Source: Tyto alba (taxonomy: Eukaryota; Chordata; Aves; Strigiformes; Tytonidae). Taken from it: DNA of 64,000 bases. A model generated the notes under the pieces. That model made no database searches and had not been told where the DNA came from. It saw only the letters and a program-made list of their open reading frames with translations. The position numbers were made by a program, and so were the translations under genes. This document shows, piece after piece, positions 50,801 to 60,387 of this stretch (within the stretch, counting starts at the first letter, position 1; each line of letters opens with the position of its first letter). The stretch is from positions 12,832,752-12,896,751 of the forward strand of contig NW_024881301.1 of the NCBI RefSeq assembly GCF_018691265.1. Direction: 5' to 3'.

Positions 50801-53800
50801 TCAACTTGAAGTTGTCAAGCATTTAAAATCTGCCATCAAGAGATTTTGAAATGGTTCAAGTGACTATTTACAAGGCATACTTATTATACCACTTGCTTTT
50901 AAGCAGTTGTATTTTGCCTAGCTCGTGTCATATGATTCATAAATACAGATGCACTCAAAAATGAGTGATTGATTCATTTAAACATACTTGGGCATTTAAT
51001 TTCTCCAAGCAAAAATCTTTCTGTGGGAGGATACCATCTTGTATGTGCACATATCAAAGGAGAAAATGCAGTAACCGCATTCCCAATTATTCCCTGGAGG
51101 AAATAATGAAAAGAAGTGGGTTTTGAAAAGGAGTCAAACTTTATGTGGCATTATACAGTGTCTTTTCTTTGATACAGCTCAAAAGCAGTTGGGTCCCAGC
51201 TCTCCCTGTCACATGTATGTAGTTCTGTCTGCAACTTGAAAATGATAAACTGTAACCAGTGAGCAAAGGGAGATTTGTGTGGACAGCCCCAGAGATCTGT
51301 AACTGTGAAGAGCATATTTGTTTGGGACTCTACCCATCCAACTGACAAATGAGAGCAGGAACAAGTTTAGGTAATCAAAACAGGCATGAGAACATAATGA
51401 AGGTTGCAGATACAGAGGAAGGGACGTAGAAAACATGCTAGGCAACATGACTTACATAGGATAAGAATATCAGAATATGAATTACAGTATAAAATTAAAA
51501 GGCAGTGAGGGGATCTTCACCTATGTTTGTGTTGCTGGGGCAAGGAAATAATTTAGCAGAGGCTTCTTCCTTACCAAATAATCATTTCAACGCTTTTGTA
51601 TTTACTGACATATGCCTGTACATACAACTACCACACAAAGGAGCCATAACCTCCCCTTGTACCATTTGAAGATCAAACACCAAGACTGGTGATATGCTTC
51701 CCACACAGGGCAGTAAACCGAACACCATCTTCCTGTGCTTTTCCTCGCAGCAGGTGCTCGGGGCAGCGCCGTGTCCCCCTGCTCCACACTCAGCAGTGCA
51801 CAACGAGGTGTTCCTGCAGGGATGATGGCACTAGTTTTAAAAGATCCATTTGGGCATGTTAAATGGGACATCGCTGGAAGGCTCAAGGTTATAATGTGCT
51901 TTCATGAAACTGGGAAAATAATTTCATGGCTCTTTAAAATCCACTTTGGAGCCAAGATGCAGTTGCAACATAGTTGGAGCCACTACTTTCATTCAAAGAG
52001 ATCCAAGTCTGCTCTTCTCTACAGCACAGACAGATGGTAGATTTCAATACCTCCATGACACACCATGTATCTCAGACTCTCTCTGACTGACTTTTAAATT
52101 TTTGTGTGTTATGAAGGAATCTTACCCACTTGTTAAATAAAAAAAAAAAAAATCCACCACGTTCTTACTCAAAAGTGTGACAGACTTCAAACAAAAACCA
52201 GTCTTTGCATGAGACTAATAGCAATAATTCTGTGAAGAGTGTGGTTAGCTTTCACTTTAGCTATACCACAACCAGAGGTCATGAGATCGTATCACCCCAT
52301 GGTAGCTGTTTATGCAAAGGAACAAGTCCAAAAGGAAAAGGAAAATTCCAGAATCCATCAGAAATGCCAGCTAGAAAAACAAAGCAAACAAAATGCATTT
52401 TCTGATGAGTAGATATCCAACTTCTTTTTCATAATCAAGCGCTAGCAGTGTAGGCCACAGCTTTAGCATCAAATTAATTGGAAACAGTATAGGAGGTGCT
52501 ACAGCTAGCTGGGGATCCCTGCCCAGGCCCTCACAGATCATACTTTACAGGAGCAGATGCAACATCCATCTGAGTGGGAAAGTGAAGGTCTGCACATCTG
52601 TCACTCAGTAAGATGTGCACAGGAGCACACACTACACCAGAGGACTTCAGGCTCTCAGGTTCACCTTTAAACCTGTATCTGATGTGGGAACAACCATTCA
52701 AGATAAAAATAATTGTTAAGGGAAGATAGGTTACTTTCAAGTTCTTCAAAGATTTCTGCACATAGCTGCAAGTAAAATACAAATCTTAAAAGGGCAATCT
52801 TTTGGCAGCCTGTTACCCAACTGTGTTTCAAAAATGGCTACGACAAAGCTCTCCACCAACGTTTCTGCAAAAAACTTCAAGCTGCTAGAATAAATGTTTT
52901 GGTTTTCTGAAAAATAGTATGCAAATAATGTACAATTGCAACACAGATAACGACAAGTACAGTTGTGCTTGAACACAAATTCTTATAATTTAATTTGTGC
53001 CTAAACATCATGCCAGATTGCAAAAGTAAATTTGCAAATGCAAACAACCTCAAATCTTAAACAGTTTAGATTTAATCAGTTTAATGAACACCTCTACCAG
53101 AATCTAAACCATGGCTTCAAACATGTCCAAGTGTAACGCTTCAAACCAGACTCAAAGCTACTAGGTGTTCAGCAGGTTCACCTTTTGCTAAGTGGGAGAG
53201 TAAATGTTACCTAAAAGTAGGATTCAAACCTCGAATCAGATTAGAATTGCTCAGCAGAGCCACTTCACTTTTTCTTTCATTTATAATAATGTAAATCCAA
53301 AAAAGCACAATTTTATTATGAATTAAAACAACCTTGAGTGATAGTACAAGTTCAAAATATGTGATGTCTTTGTCTCTGATAGAAACATTTTAACATTTTG
53401 CTTTATTTCTGCAGCAAACTCTTTTCAAGTTAGAACATGTTTGAAACTTGAAAAACCTTATGACAGATAAAGAATAATTGGCTAGATTAAGTTTATAGCT
53501 CTCCTTATCTGGGTAGTTGCCCTGCACAATTAAATAAATAGACATTTGGATTACTCTCTTTCTTGATGTGGGATAGCGTTAGATAACGCCCGTGACAGGC
53601 TTTTAGCTACAGTGCAAACTTACGTAATTGCCATGGAGAATATAATGTCCTGTTACCAAGCCCCAGTCTGTGTTTACCAGTGTTTTCCCTGCACTTGAAA
53701 CTTCAAAGAGTCCTTGCAGGATTGGGACCTAAATTAGCTACTATAAACAAAAGGGTTGGGAAAGGAAAGCTGGGGTTTATGGCCATGGAAGCAGACAGGA

Positions 53801-56800
53801 CAAGGATTTCCTTTCACGTGTATCTGTTGCCTTTCTTGTGCATACAGTGTTTCCAGGTACAGCCTTCAAAGAGATGCAAAATGAATGTTTCAGAACATGG
53901 AAGATCCTGAAGAGAGATCTGAAGCATGTTTAGGTGGGACAGCTAAAAAGAAACTTCTCCAAGTCTGACAGGCCCAGTACTGAGGTCCTCTGTTATCCTA
54001 CAGCTCCGACCTTACTCCATGCCCCATCTTGGAAGAGGTTAGAGAACCAAGCACCAAGCAGTTACACAGCCAATAACTTCTGAAAAGTTGAAGTCTGGCT
54101 CTTAATTGGGATGACTGCTGCTACCCCTGCAAGGTGAAATACCACTGCCCAGAGCTTGGGCTTCTTTATGAAGCCCCGAAGAGTTAAATCCCACCTCTGC
54201 CACTGGCATGAGTGGGTGCAGCACTGGGCCGTAAGTGCAGTTCAGTATCGATGGTAGTTTGGTCTCGTCCTCGAAGGAAACATCTGCTCGCTGTCAGAGA
54301 CATCTGCCACGCAGCCCGCAGACCTCTGCCCTGTCCTCCACCCACACCTTGGCACCAGGATTTATTCCTGCGGAACTGCCCCCAGCGCTGACAGGATTTG
54401 TGGCAGATTAAAGACAACTCTAAACAAATTCGCTGTGTATAATCCCACCCCCTCTCAGCCCTCCTTGAAGTGTTGCTTCGGTAATAAAATACTAGCCTTG
54501 CCTTGAATGGCTGAAGGTATTTGCCTTCAGTGTGGTTCAGGCTGGTTTTGGGCCTCATTGTCTGGCAGCCTACCTCCTATGGACACCCTACAGAGCATGA
54601 AAATTGCCCTTACTGTTCATGACACCTACTTCTTACCCCTTTTAGCCCACAGTCAAGCTACACAGATGAGTGAAGTGGAAACTGTGAATAAAATTTAGTC
54701 CATCTTCTAACTCTCCCTGCAAACTCTGCAAGTCTTACACTAAGCACTGTGTCTTCCCCTCTTCCTCTAGTGTCTGCCAGATTTCCAAATGCAGTATTTG
54801 ACTGAGGGAACAGGTCACTTATGTCTCTAGCACAGAGCACAATGTTTGTCCATTTTATGGATACAGGTATTTATATCTGCCGATACATTTACTTATTCTT
54901 TTCCTGAACAGGTTTTGAAATATAACATTTCTATGTGACTAATTTAAAACAATACTGCCAGAGAACTTTTAAAAGCATAAACAGTTTTGCTCTGAAAAGC
55001 CTAGCAGACCTGTCTTCATCATCTTCATTAGTACTATTTTCATGATGTTATCAACAAATTGCTTTAAAATTTCTAATTCATTACTCTAACTGTAACATAA
55101 TCAGAAATACACTAAAGTTTCTTCTTAGCATCTGTACTTGTAAAAAAAAAAGTTTACCTTTACAAAAGAAATTAACCAAATTTGTTTTGAATCCACTTGA
55201 ACAGAGCTTTTATTAATCAGGTTTTCTGAAGCTGAATGATCTTAGCATTTGACACCTGAAACTTCTGTGGCTTTTTGTCTAAGCAAAGAAAACAGTGATA
55301 ATGGACAACATCCAGCTGCAAACCTTTTTTTTTTTTTTTTTTTTTTTTTTTTGACACTGTACGGGTTTTATCTTGATTAATGAGGACAAGTTTTTCAAAA
55401 TTTTAATTCAGCGATGTCGAAGTAGGCATTTCTTAATGTACTTAAAGCAGAAGCTTAGGGACATTTTAATTTGCGTTATAAAGCTTTACGCCCTAAAAAA
55501 GCCTCAGCCACCCACCCACACTCACTTGCTTTTAACCCTTAAATTGCCACGTGCGACAGAAATGCAAAAGAAAACATCAAATGCTGTAAAGAGGCTTAAC
55601 ACTGCGATCCCCTGGGACAGCTACTTATTCTTACACATTACAAATTTGGGCTAGCCGCTGGCCAAAGGATGTTCCTATTGACTATGGCTCAGAGAAAAAA
55701 AGCTCTAGGCCCAGTTAAAGCTAACAGGGTAAATACAGTTAGATGGGATACATTTCAGCGCACTATATGCCATTGATGTAATTTTCAAATTTGTAAGAGG
55801 GCAGTAGTTTCCCAGCACTTGAAGCTCAGATCCAAACTGTGCACTGCTTGATTACTGCGGTGTTTGTCTTTATGTACAAGAACTTAGGTTTATGTTATTT
55901 GGTGAAATGTAACTACAGATGGAAGAAATAGATGATTTTCGTCCTTCATCCTCTTTTGGCATCTGCTGTTTTGATCTGATCACTGGCTCTGATTTGTTTC
56001 CTGCTCCAGCCAGGGTTCAGCTCTGCTCTGTAATTCCAAGCAGATGAGCTGGGGAGTCCAACCCTGTAATTACACCTCCTCTCTTTGCCCTCTCTAACTT
56101 CAAACCTCCCATTTCGACTTTTACATGTCAGATCACAGAGTTTTAAGGAACACCTCTGGCGTCCCGTCAGGTCTGGTTCAGCAAAACACATTTCTACGTT
56201 CTCTGGATTTCATAGCTGAGCTGTGAGAAGGGTATAAAACCCCCTCCTGAGGAACAGGGTCTCCTGCTCTTTTTCAAAAGAAAACACATAATCAGAAGCC
56301 CATACCCTTTATTATTTATTAAATACCATCTGTGTGCTTAGCACTTGTACAAACACAGACAGAGACAATCCCTGCTCCACAAAATCAATCCCAGGAATAG
56401 CTTTGAAATCCTTACCCCAGCTCATAGATCTCATGCTGAATCCATGTGAGTCACTTGCATTGTAACAGTTAAAACAAATTCCCCTTTTTATGAGTAAACT
56501 TGGGGTCCTAAGAAATTTAACTGAAGAAGGCTGGATGCTACAAAGTACTTCAGAAATAGGAACACTCTTCAAAACGATGCTGTAACCAAGTAGGTTGAGT
56601 CACTCTTTCAGAACAATATCGTGCACAGATTTTTCAAATCTGGCTGCCAAATGTTAGACATACCTAAGCAGCTCATTAAATAGCCTCCTATTCAGAAGTT
56701 GCTCTTGAAGAGCACTGGCTTTCTGGAAAGATGAGTTATCTGTTTAAGTGCCTAAATATGGTTTTACAAGCTGAACTTGTAAGTTTAAGTTTAAACACAC

Positions 56801-57619
56801 TGCCTTTTCCCAGTAAAATTTTGCCTGCTGTGCAGTTTCAGATAAATGTTAGTCCGGGGCTAAACTGAGAGAGTGTCAAAGGACAGCGTGTAATGACACC
56901 CAGAATCTCTGTGCTCTGCAGCAAAACTTTTTTAGCTGGGTGCAAGACCCGGTGCTGGCAGACTCTGCTGCCGAGGGCTCCCCGGCTCATACCTCCATGG
57001 CAAAAACTTTTTCTTTGCCTGCGGGTGAGACGTGGGTCCCGCTGGGTGTCTCGGCCAAGCTCCCCGGAGTTTGGAAGAGCCGGCCCTCGGCTCGGAGGTG
57101 AGGAGAGCATCTTTGTGCGGGGTGTCCGGGCCAGCTGCTCCAGCCGAGCAGCCACAGGCGCGCAGCACGGTGCCGCCGCCAAAAACTTGGGAGCGGGGCG
57201 TTTTTCCGTCCGTTTTTACCTGCACCAGCCGGCTGCCGCCCGGCGCCGCGCCCGCCCGCCTTGCCCGGGGTGCCGCTAACGCGGGGGTTCGGGCGGAGCG
57301 AGCGAGGTGTCTGCCCGCTTCGGCACCCACACGGGCCCTCCCTCCGCCAGACCCCCCGGCCCCAGCAGCCGGGACCCAACGCCGGCGTCCACGACGGGCG
57401 AGCACACCCACCCGCGACCCTCTGCCCCCACCGGCGCGGTTACGGGGCCCCCCCTCGCAAGCCAGCCGGCTTTTCGGGGGGCGCACCCCGAGTAAAGCAC
57501 CCAGCGGGCGGGGACCCCTTGGGCAGCCGCCCCGGCCCCCCGCCCCGGCCCCCGCACTCACCGTGCAGCAGCAGGGCTGGGAACAGGTATCTCATCAGGC
57601 TGCCGTACGGGGCGGACAT
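29421..57619 (-). CDS. APCDD1: APCDD1 Wnt-signalling inhibitor, complete coding region
   Basis: APCDD1 is a membrane-anchored glycoprotein that dampens canonical Wnt signalling at the cell surface and is itself a Wnt target. The coding exons are complement of 57562-57619, 48191-48374, 46292-46823, 31874-32195 and 29421-29872. They sum to 1548 bases, or 515 residues, against 514 in human as recalled. Order: signal peptide (exon 1 into exon 2), two APCDDC domains, then a C-terminal hydrophobic anchor ([15 protein letters not shown]). The two domains are an internal duplication: GHWVSTGCEVR and [11 protein letters not shown] head similar blocks. Fourteen ectodomain cysteines and NxT glycosylation sites (NNT, NHT, NNT) are seen. 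APCDD1 rather than APCDD1L is shown by near-identity to the remembered mammalian APCDD1 along its length. All splice junctions are consensus and in phase. Confidence 0.97.
29873..31873 (-). other. APCDD1: APCDD1 intron 4
   Basis: This 2.0 kb intron has consensus ends. A short CA-rich run lies at about 30069-30086. Nothing else was recognised. Confidence 0.9.
31874..32195 (-). CDS. APCDD1: APCDD1 coding exon 4 (second APCDDC domain)
   Basis: The acceptor is TTGTTTCAG and the donor GTAGAG. It encodes about residues 259 to 365, from [19 protein letters not shown] to MGGTEFVFK. Four cysteines and the site in DNNNTWE are present. The exon ends with one base of a Val codon completed by exon 5. Confidence 0.97.
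34035..34130 (+). mobile_element. CR1 LINE 3'-end fragment
   Basis: The stretch GGAGGTTGGACTTGGTGACC followed by TTCAGAGGGTCTTTCC is the typical end of the CR1 3'UTR. It is about 95 bases and diverged, with approximate edges. Confidence 0.75.
41725..41772 (+). mobile_element. Possible MIR-type SINE relic
   Basis: ATAGATGAAGTTACTAAGC and TTCAGAAAAGTGAAGACT resemble the MIR core (ACAGATGAGGAAACTGAGGC...AGAGGTTAAGTGACT). The match is short, so it is only tentative. Confidence 0.35.
43905..44005 (+). mobile_element. MIR/MIR1_Amn-like SINE relic, 3' part
   Basis: The order AACAGAGGCAATGTGACTTG, a 'CAGAAGTCGTAACTGGCC' segment, AACTGGGAGTTGAGC and GCAAGTCAGGACC follows the amniote MIR consensus from the tRNA-core region to the tail. 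It is diverged and ancient. Confidence 0.5.
46292..46823 (-). CDS. APCDD1: APCDD1 coding exon 3 (first APCDDC domain)
   Basis: At 532 bases this is the largest coding exon, from acceptor CCCACAG to donor GTATGTG. It encodes residues from about 82 to 258: [16 protein letters not shown] through the CEC motif to [14 protein letters not shown]. Six cysteines and two NxT sites (NNT, NHT) fit the family. Reading past the donor gives a run of alternating Val/Cys from a GT-rich intron start, which is not coding. Confidence 0.97.
46824..48190 (-). other. APCDD1: APCDD1 intron 2
   Basis: This 1.4 kb intron contains a 23-T run at 47480-47502 preceded by a short TTTG repeat. No gene or other element was recognised. 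Confidence 0.9.
48191..48374 (-). CDS. APCDD1: APCDD1 coding exon 2
   Basis: The acceptor ends ATCACAG at 48375 and the donor GTAAGG starts at 48190. The translation starts [16 protein letters not shown] and ends EGHWVSTG. It encodes the end of the signal peptide and the start of the first APCDDC domain, with the first ectodomain Cys in SQCHHM. The exon ends in phase 2. Confidence 0.96.
55325..55352 (+). repeat. Poly(T) run, 28 bases
   Basis: An uninterrupted T run; on the - strand it would be the A tail of whatever lies at 55353-55680. A GATAAA hexamer lies about 15-20 bases before this tail on the - strand. Confidence 0.8.
56308..56392 (+). mobile_element. MIR1_Amn-like SINE relic, 5' part
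   Basis: TTATTATTTATTAAATACC, CTGTGTGCTTAGCACTTGTA, CAAACACAGACAGAGACAAT and CCCTGCTCCACAAA follow in order the amniote MIR consensus (short segments quoted). It is an ancient, inactive copy. Confidence 0.55.
57562..57619 (-). CDS. APCDD1: APCDD1 coding exon 1 (start and signal peptide)
   Basis: ATG is at 57619-57617 and the donor GTGAGTG begins at 57561. It encodes [19 protein letters not shown] plus the first base of a Gly codon. This start gives the same length up to the [11 protein letters not shown] core as human APCDD1. A second in-frame ATG is codon 9. No other ATG occurs in the ~330 bases of GC-rich sequence upstream on this strand. Confidence 0.93.
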
Positions 57620-57943
57620 CTCCCCGCCTCGCCGGGCCTCTTCCCCCCCGCTCCTCCGCGCCGCTCCGCGCCGCTCCGCGCCTCCCGCCGCGCCGCCCGC
57701 GCCTCAGCGCCGCCGCGGGCAGCCCACGGCCCGGCGCTGGGGAGCAGGCGGCTGGCGGGGCCGGGGACCGCCGGGCACCCTCCGGGGCCGGGGGCCGCCG
57801 CCGCTCCCGCTCCTCAGGGCTCCCGGCCCGCACACCGCCGCCCCGGCCCCGCTCCGGCTCCGGCCCGGCCGCCGCTCGATGCCCGAGGATGCCCGCTCCG
57901 CCACCGCGTCCCCCGCCGTCTCCGCGGAGCGCGGCGGCTGCTC

Positions 57944-57958
57944 CGCTTCATATTTCCC
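57944..57958 (-). promoter_or_regulatory. APCDD1: Possible TATA-like element of APCDD1
   Basis: On the - strand GGGGAAATATGAAGC is the only AT-rich patch in several hundred bases of GC-rich promoter. It lies ~330 bases upstream of the start codon. A start of transcription 25-30 bases on would give a ~300-base 5'UTR. The assignment rests on position and composition only. Confidence 0.25.
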
Positions 57959-58880
57959 CTTCCAAGCAGGAGGAGGAGGGGTCGGGAGGTGGGGACTCCT
58001 CCCGGGGCGGGGAGGGGAGGCGGCCCCGCCGCTCGGCCGGCGGCCGCGCCGGACAGCGCTCCCACGGAGCGGGAAGGGGTGGCGGGGGACGGGGCGCAGC
58101 GAGCACACGGGGATGGGAAGGGGGGTGAGGGTGTGTGGGAGGGGGGGGTGCGCGGCTGGCAGTCTCGGGGGTTGTGAGATCGGGAGGCGGGTAGGATGTG
58201 CCCGTGGGGGGATGGAGGAGGCGTGGGAAGGCGTGCGGGACCGGCCGGTGCTTCCCCCGCTGCGGGGAAAGCGGCCCGAGCAGGGACGGGAGGTGCCGGC
58301 GGGGCGGCGGCTCCCGCGGCCCGAACCCCGTTTGCCAAGGGGTGCGAGCCGGGTCTGCGCCCCTCAGCTGGAGAGAAGGAAAGTCGGCGTGCGTCCTCGC
58401 CCCGAAACGAAGCCTTTGCGGGGCTGCGGCTTTCCACCAAAATCAGGCGTTTTAAAAGCTAAAATTAGATGTCAAGGTTGCCTTCTTTGGTGCTGTACTC
58501 TCCAGCACGCTTTCCCCATGTCTGCCGTTGATTAGTTTTGCTTTTTAGTCTAGTCTGAGGCCTTGGTCACGCACACGCACACACGGACTTAATGTTGTAC
58601 ATGTGGCTCACGCGCTTGAGTTTAAGCACGGGGCATTTGTTTGTAATGTCCTCTGGACAGGGACATCATGTTTTCTAGTTTGTGTTTGGACTCGTGGGCT
58701 CAGCTGTAGGGCCTCATGGCAAAGAATGTGTAACAAATTGTAGGAAATTTTGAGAAAATCAACATAACTGAGTGTTGAACAGCTTAACTGAGCTAAAGTG
58801 TTTACACGCTGCATGCTTAAAAAGAAATGCAAGTGGTGATGATTCCTTCCAACTCCCTTGAGAGGGAAGAATAAATTAAA

Positions 58881-58975
58881 TCTTCCTCACTTACATAGGG
58901 AGGAAACTGAGACAGAAACAAGTAAGTGGTGAGTCAGAATTGGAGCTCCGGTGCCTTGGATTCTCAGGGTTACGC
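58881..58975 (+). mobile_element. MIR-like SINE relic
   Basis: CATAGGGAGGAAACTGAGAC, then AGTAAGTGGTGAGTCAGAAT and TGGAGCTCC, follow the MIR core consensus (GATGAGGAAACTGAGGC...AGTAAGTGGCAGAGTCAGGATT) with an internal deletion. Confidence 0.5.
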
Positions 58976-60232
58976 TTGCGCATTCACACAAATGTTTCTC
59001 AAGCCAGAAAGGATGGTTTCCAGAGCATTTGGTGGTGGTCTGTACAAGCCTGTAATGGTCACTGACCTGGAGAGAGATGTGCAAAGAAAAGCAACATCCT
59101 TTGAGAAAGAGGTGTCTATGAACATCAGCAAGTGACACTGGGTAAGGCTGTAAAAATACCCTTACTCAACATGGCTTACTCATCGTCAACCCATTCCTAG
59201 AGTTGCCACAGGTGTTTGTTGGGCGTGTGTGTGACAGGAGGTGATTCTTGCCGAAGACATAGTGTCTTTGGAAAAAGCCTTTGCATCCACCTGGCTGTTT
59301 TGAGGATTAATCCAAAATTAACCTAATTTTGCCACTTGTAACAGTGGCAGAGTGGTTTTTCATTACCTGCAGGTTCAGTAAGTGACACAGATCCAGCGGG
59401 CAAGGAGAACAATATTCGCTTAAATACAGTACAAGCATCTGTATTTTTGAGTCTTGAGGACCCATGATGTATTTCAGATCTGTGTGTGATGGTTTTCTCG
59501 CCTCAGAGAAGTTCCTGCCAGGGTGATCAGTGAGATAATGCTGAGTGGGCAAACGGGATATAAGGAGAAGTGAAAGGCCATGTAGATGGGAAAGCAGATT
59601 GCCCGGCTGTTGGCTGCGAGCACCAGGTTATTACGAAGGGGTCCTGCCTGGTGGAAGAAGCCAGCTGGAAGAGTCTCACATGTTTGGCAAGAGTGCAGAT
59701 AATATGGCGTGTAGGAAGGCTCTTAATGTAAGTCACCTGCTATTTACCTCAGTGTAAAAGGTAAGCCAGCAACACCGTGAGCAATAATGAAGGACTAGCA
59801 GTTTTGAAGTATAATTGCAAAAAAACAGCAACATCCAAAAGGAGAAGCTTTTTCTATGGATCTCTACCCAGATTTAGCAACATAATTATCTGCAAAAAGA
59901 TGAGACAGGATTGCCTGCAAAAAGTCATTTATCTCAAAAGTCAGTTGTCTCAGAAGCTCACAGTTTCTCCCCTGGGAAGTGCCAGCCCCCTATGGCAGCA
60001 TCACTAACAGTTTTTTGTAAGAGGAAAGGGGACTGACTTTACTGCTCCATTGGCCAACTTGGTAAATGAGGCTCCGCTTGTGATTTACTATCAGTGCAGC
60101 TTCAGATGTAGTAATGAAATGAAATTAAACCAATACCCAATGGGTTCAGACATGGGAGAACTTGCCAAAAACAACACAGAGTATACTTTGTCTTTTACTC
60201 ATCTTTTTTATTTTGCGTTATTTTAAGGATAT

Positions 60233-60268
60233 GTTTGTTTGTTTGTTTGTTTGTTTGTTTGTTTGTTT
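60233..60268 (+). repeat. (GTTT)9 microsatellite
   Basis: Nine perfect GTTT units followed by extra T. It is a simple repeat, likely length-variable. Confidence 0.95.
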
Positions 60269-60379
60269 TTCACAATATGTATATATTTTTAAATATACTC
60301 AGTCCTACTTGTTTCATTACTGTGCCCCTATTTGGAATGTGTTGTAATGGGAAGCAGTGACAAATAACAGCTCTTTGCA

Positions 60380-60387
60380 CTTTGATC
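60380..60387 (+). promoter_or_regulatory. TCF/LEF-type motif upstream of APCDD1
   Basis: CTTTGATC matches the TCF/LEF consensus about 2.8 kb upstream of the APCDD1 start. The gene is a known Wnt target, so a site here is plausible. One 8-base match is weak evidence on its own. Confidence 0.25.

Larger units (their letters stand above)
48375..57561 (-). other. APCDD1: APCDD1 intron 1
   Basis: This 9.2 kb first intron begins inside the CpG island. It holds a 28-T run at 55325-55352, next to about 330 bases of CpG-containing sequence of unknown nature, and an amniote MIR relic at 56308-56392. No nested gene was identified. Confidence 0.9.
57030..58445 (-). promoter_or_regulatory. APCDD1: APCDD1 CpG island and promoter region
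   Basis: About 1.4 kb of very GC-rich, CpG-dense sequence covers the start of intron 1, exon 1 (57562-57619), the presumed 5'UTR and upstream promoter. Many SP1-type GC boxes and a decamer-like repeat of CGCCGCTCCG (about 57656-57682) occur. No ATG precedes the start codon on the - strand until about 57951, so the 5'UTR lacks upstream starts if transcription begins below that point. The long open frames on both strands here reflect lack of stops in GC-rich DNA. Confidence 0.88.

Noticed and set aside
57032..58535. Very long open frames on both strands (381 and 424 codons on +, 209 and 208 on -) in the CpG island
   Set aside because: GC-rich DNA has few stop codons, and the translations are low-complexity Pro/Ala/Gly/Arg with overlapping frames on both strands. 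They coincide with the APCDD1 promoter.
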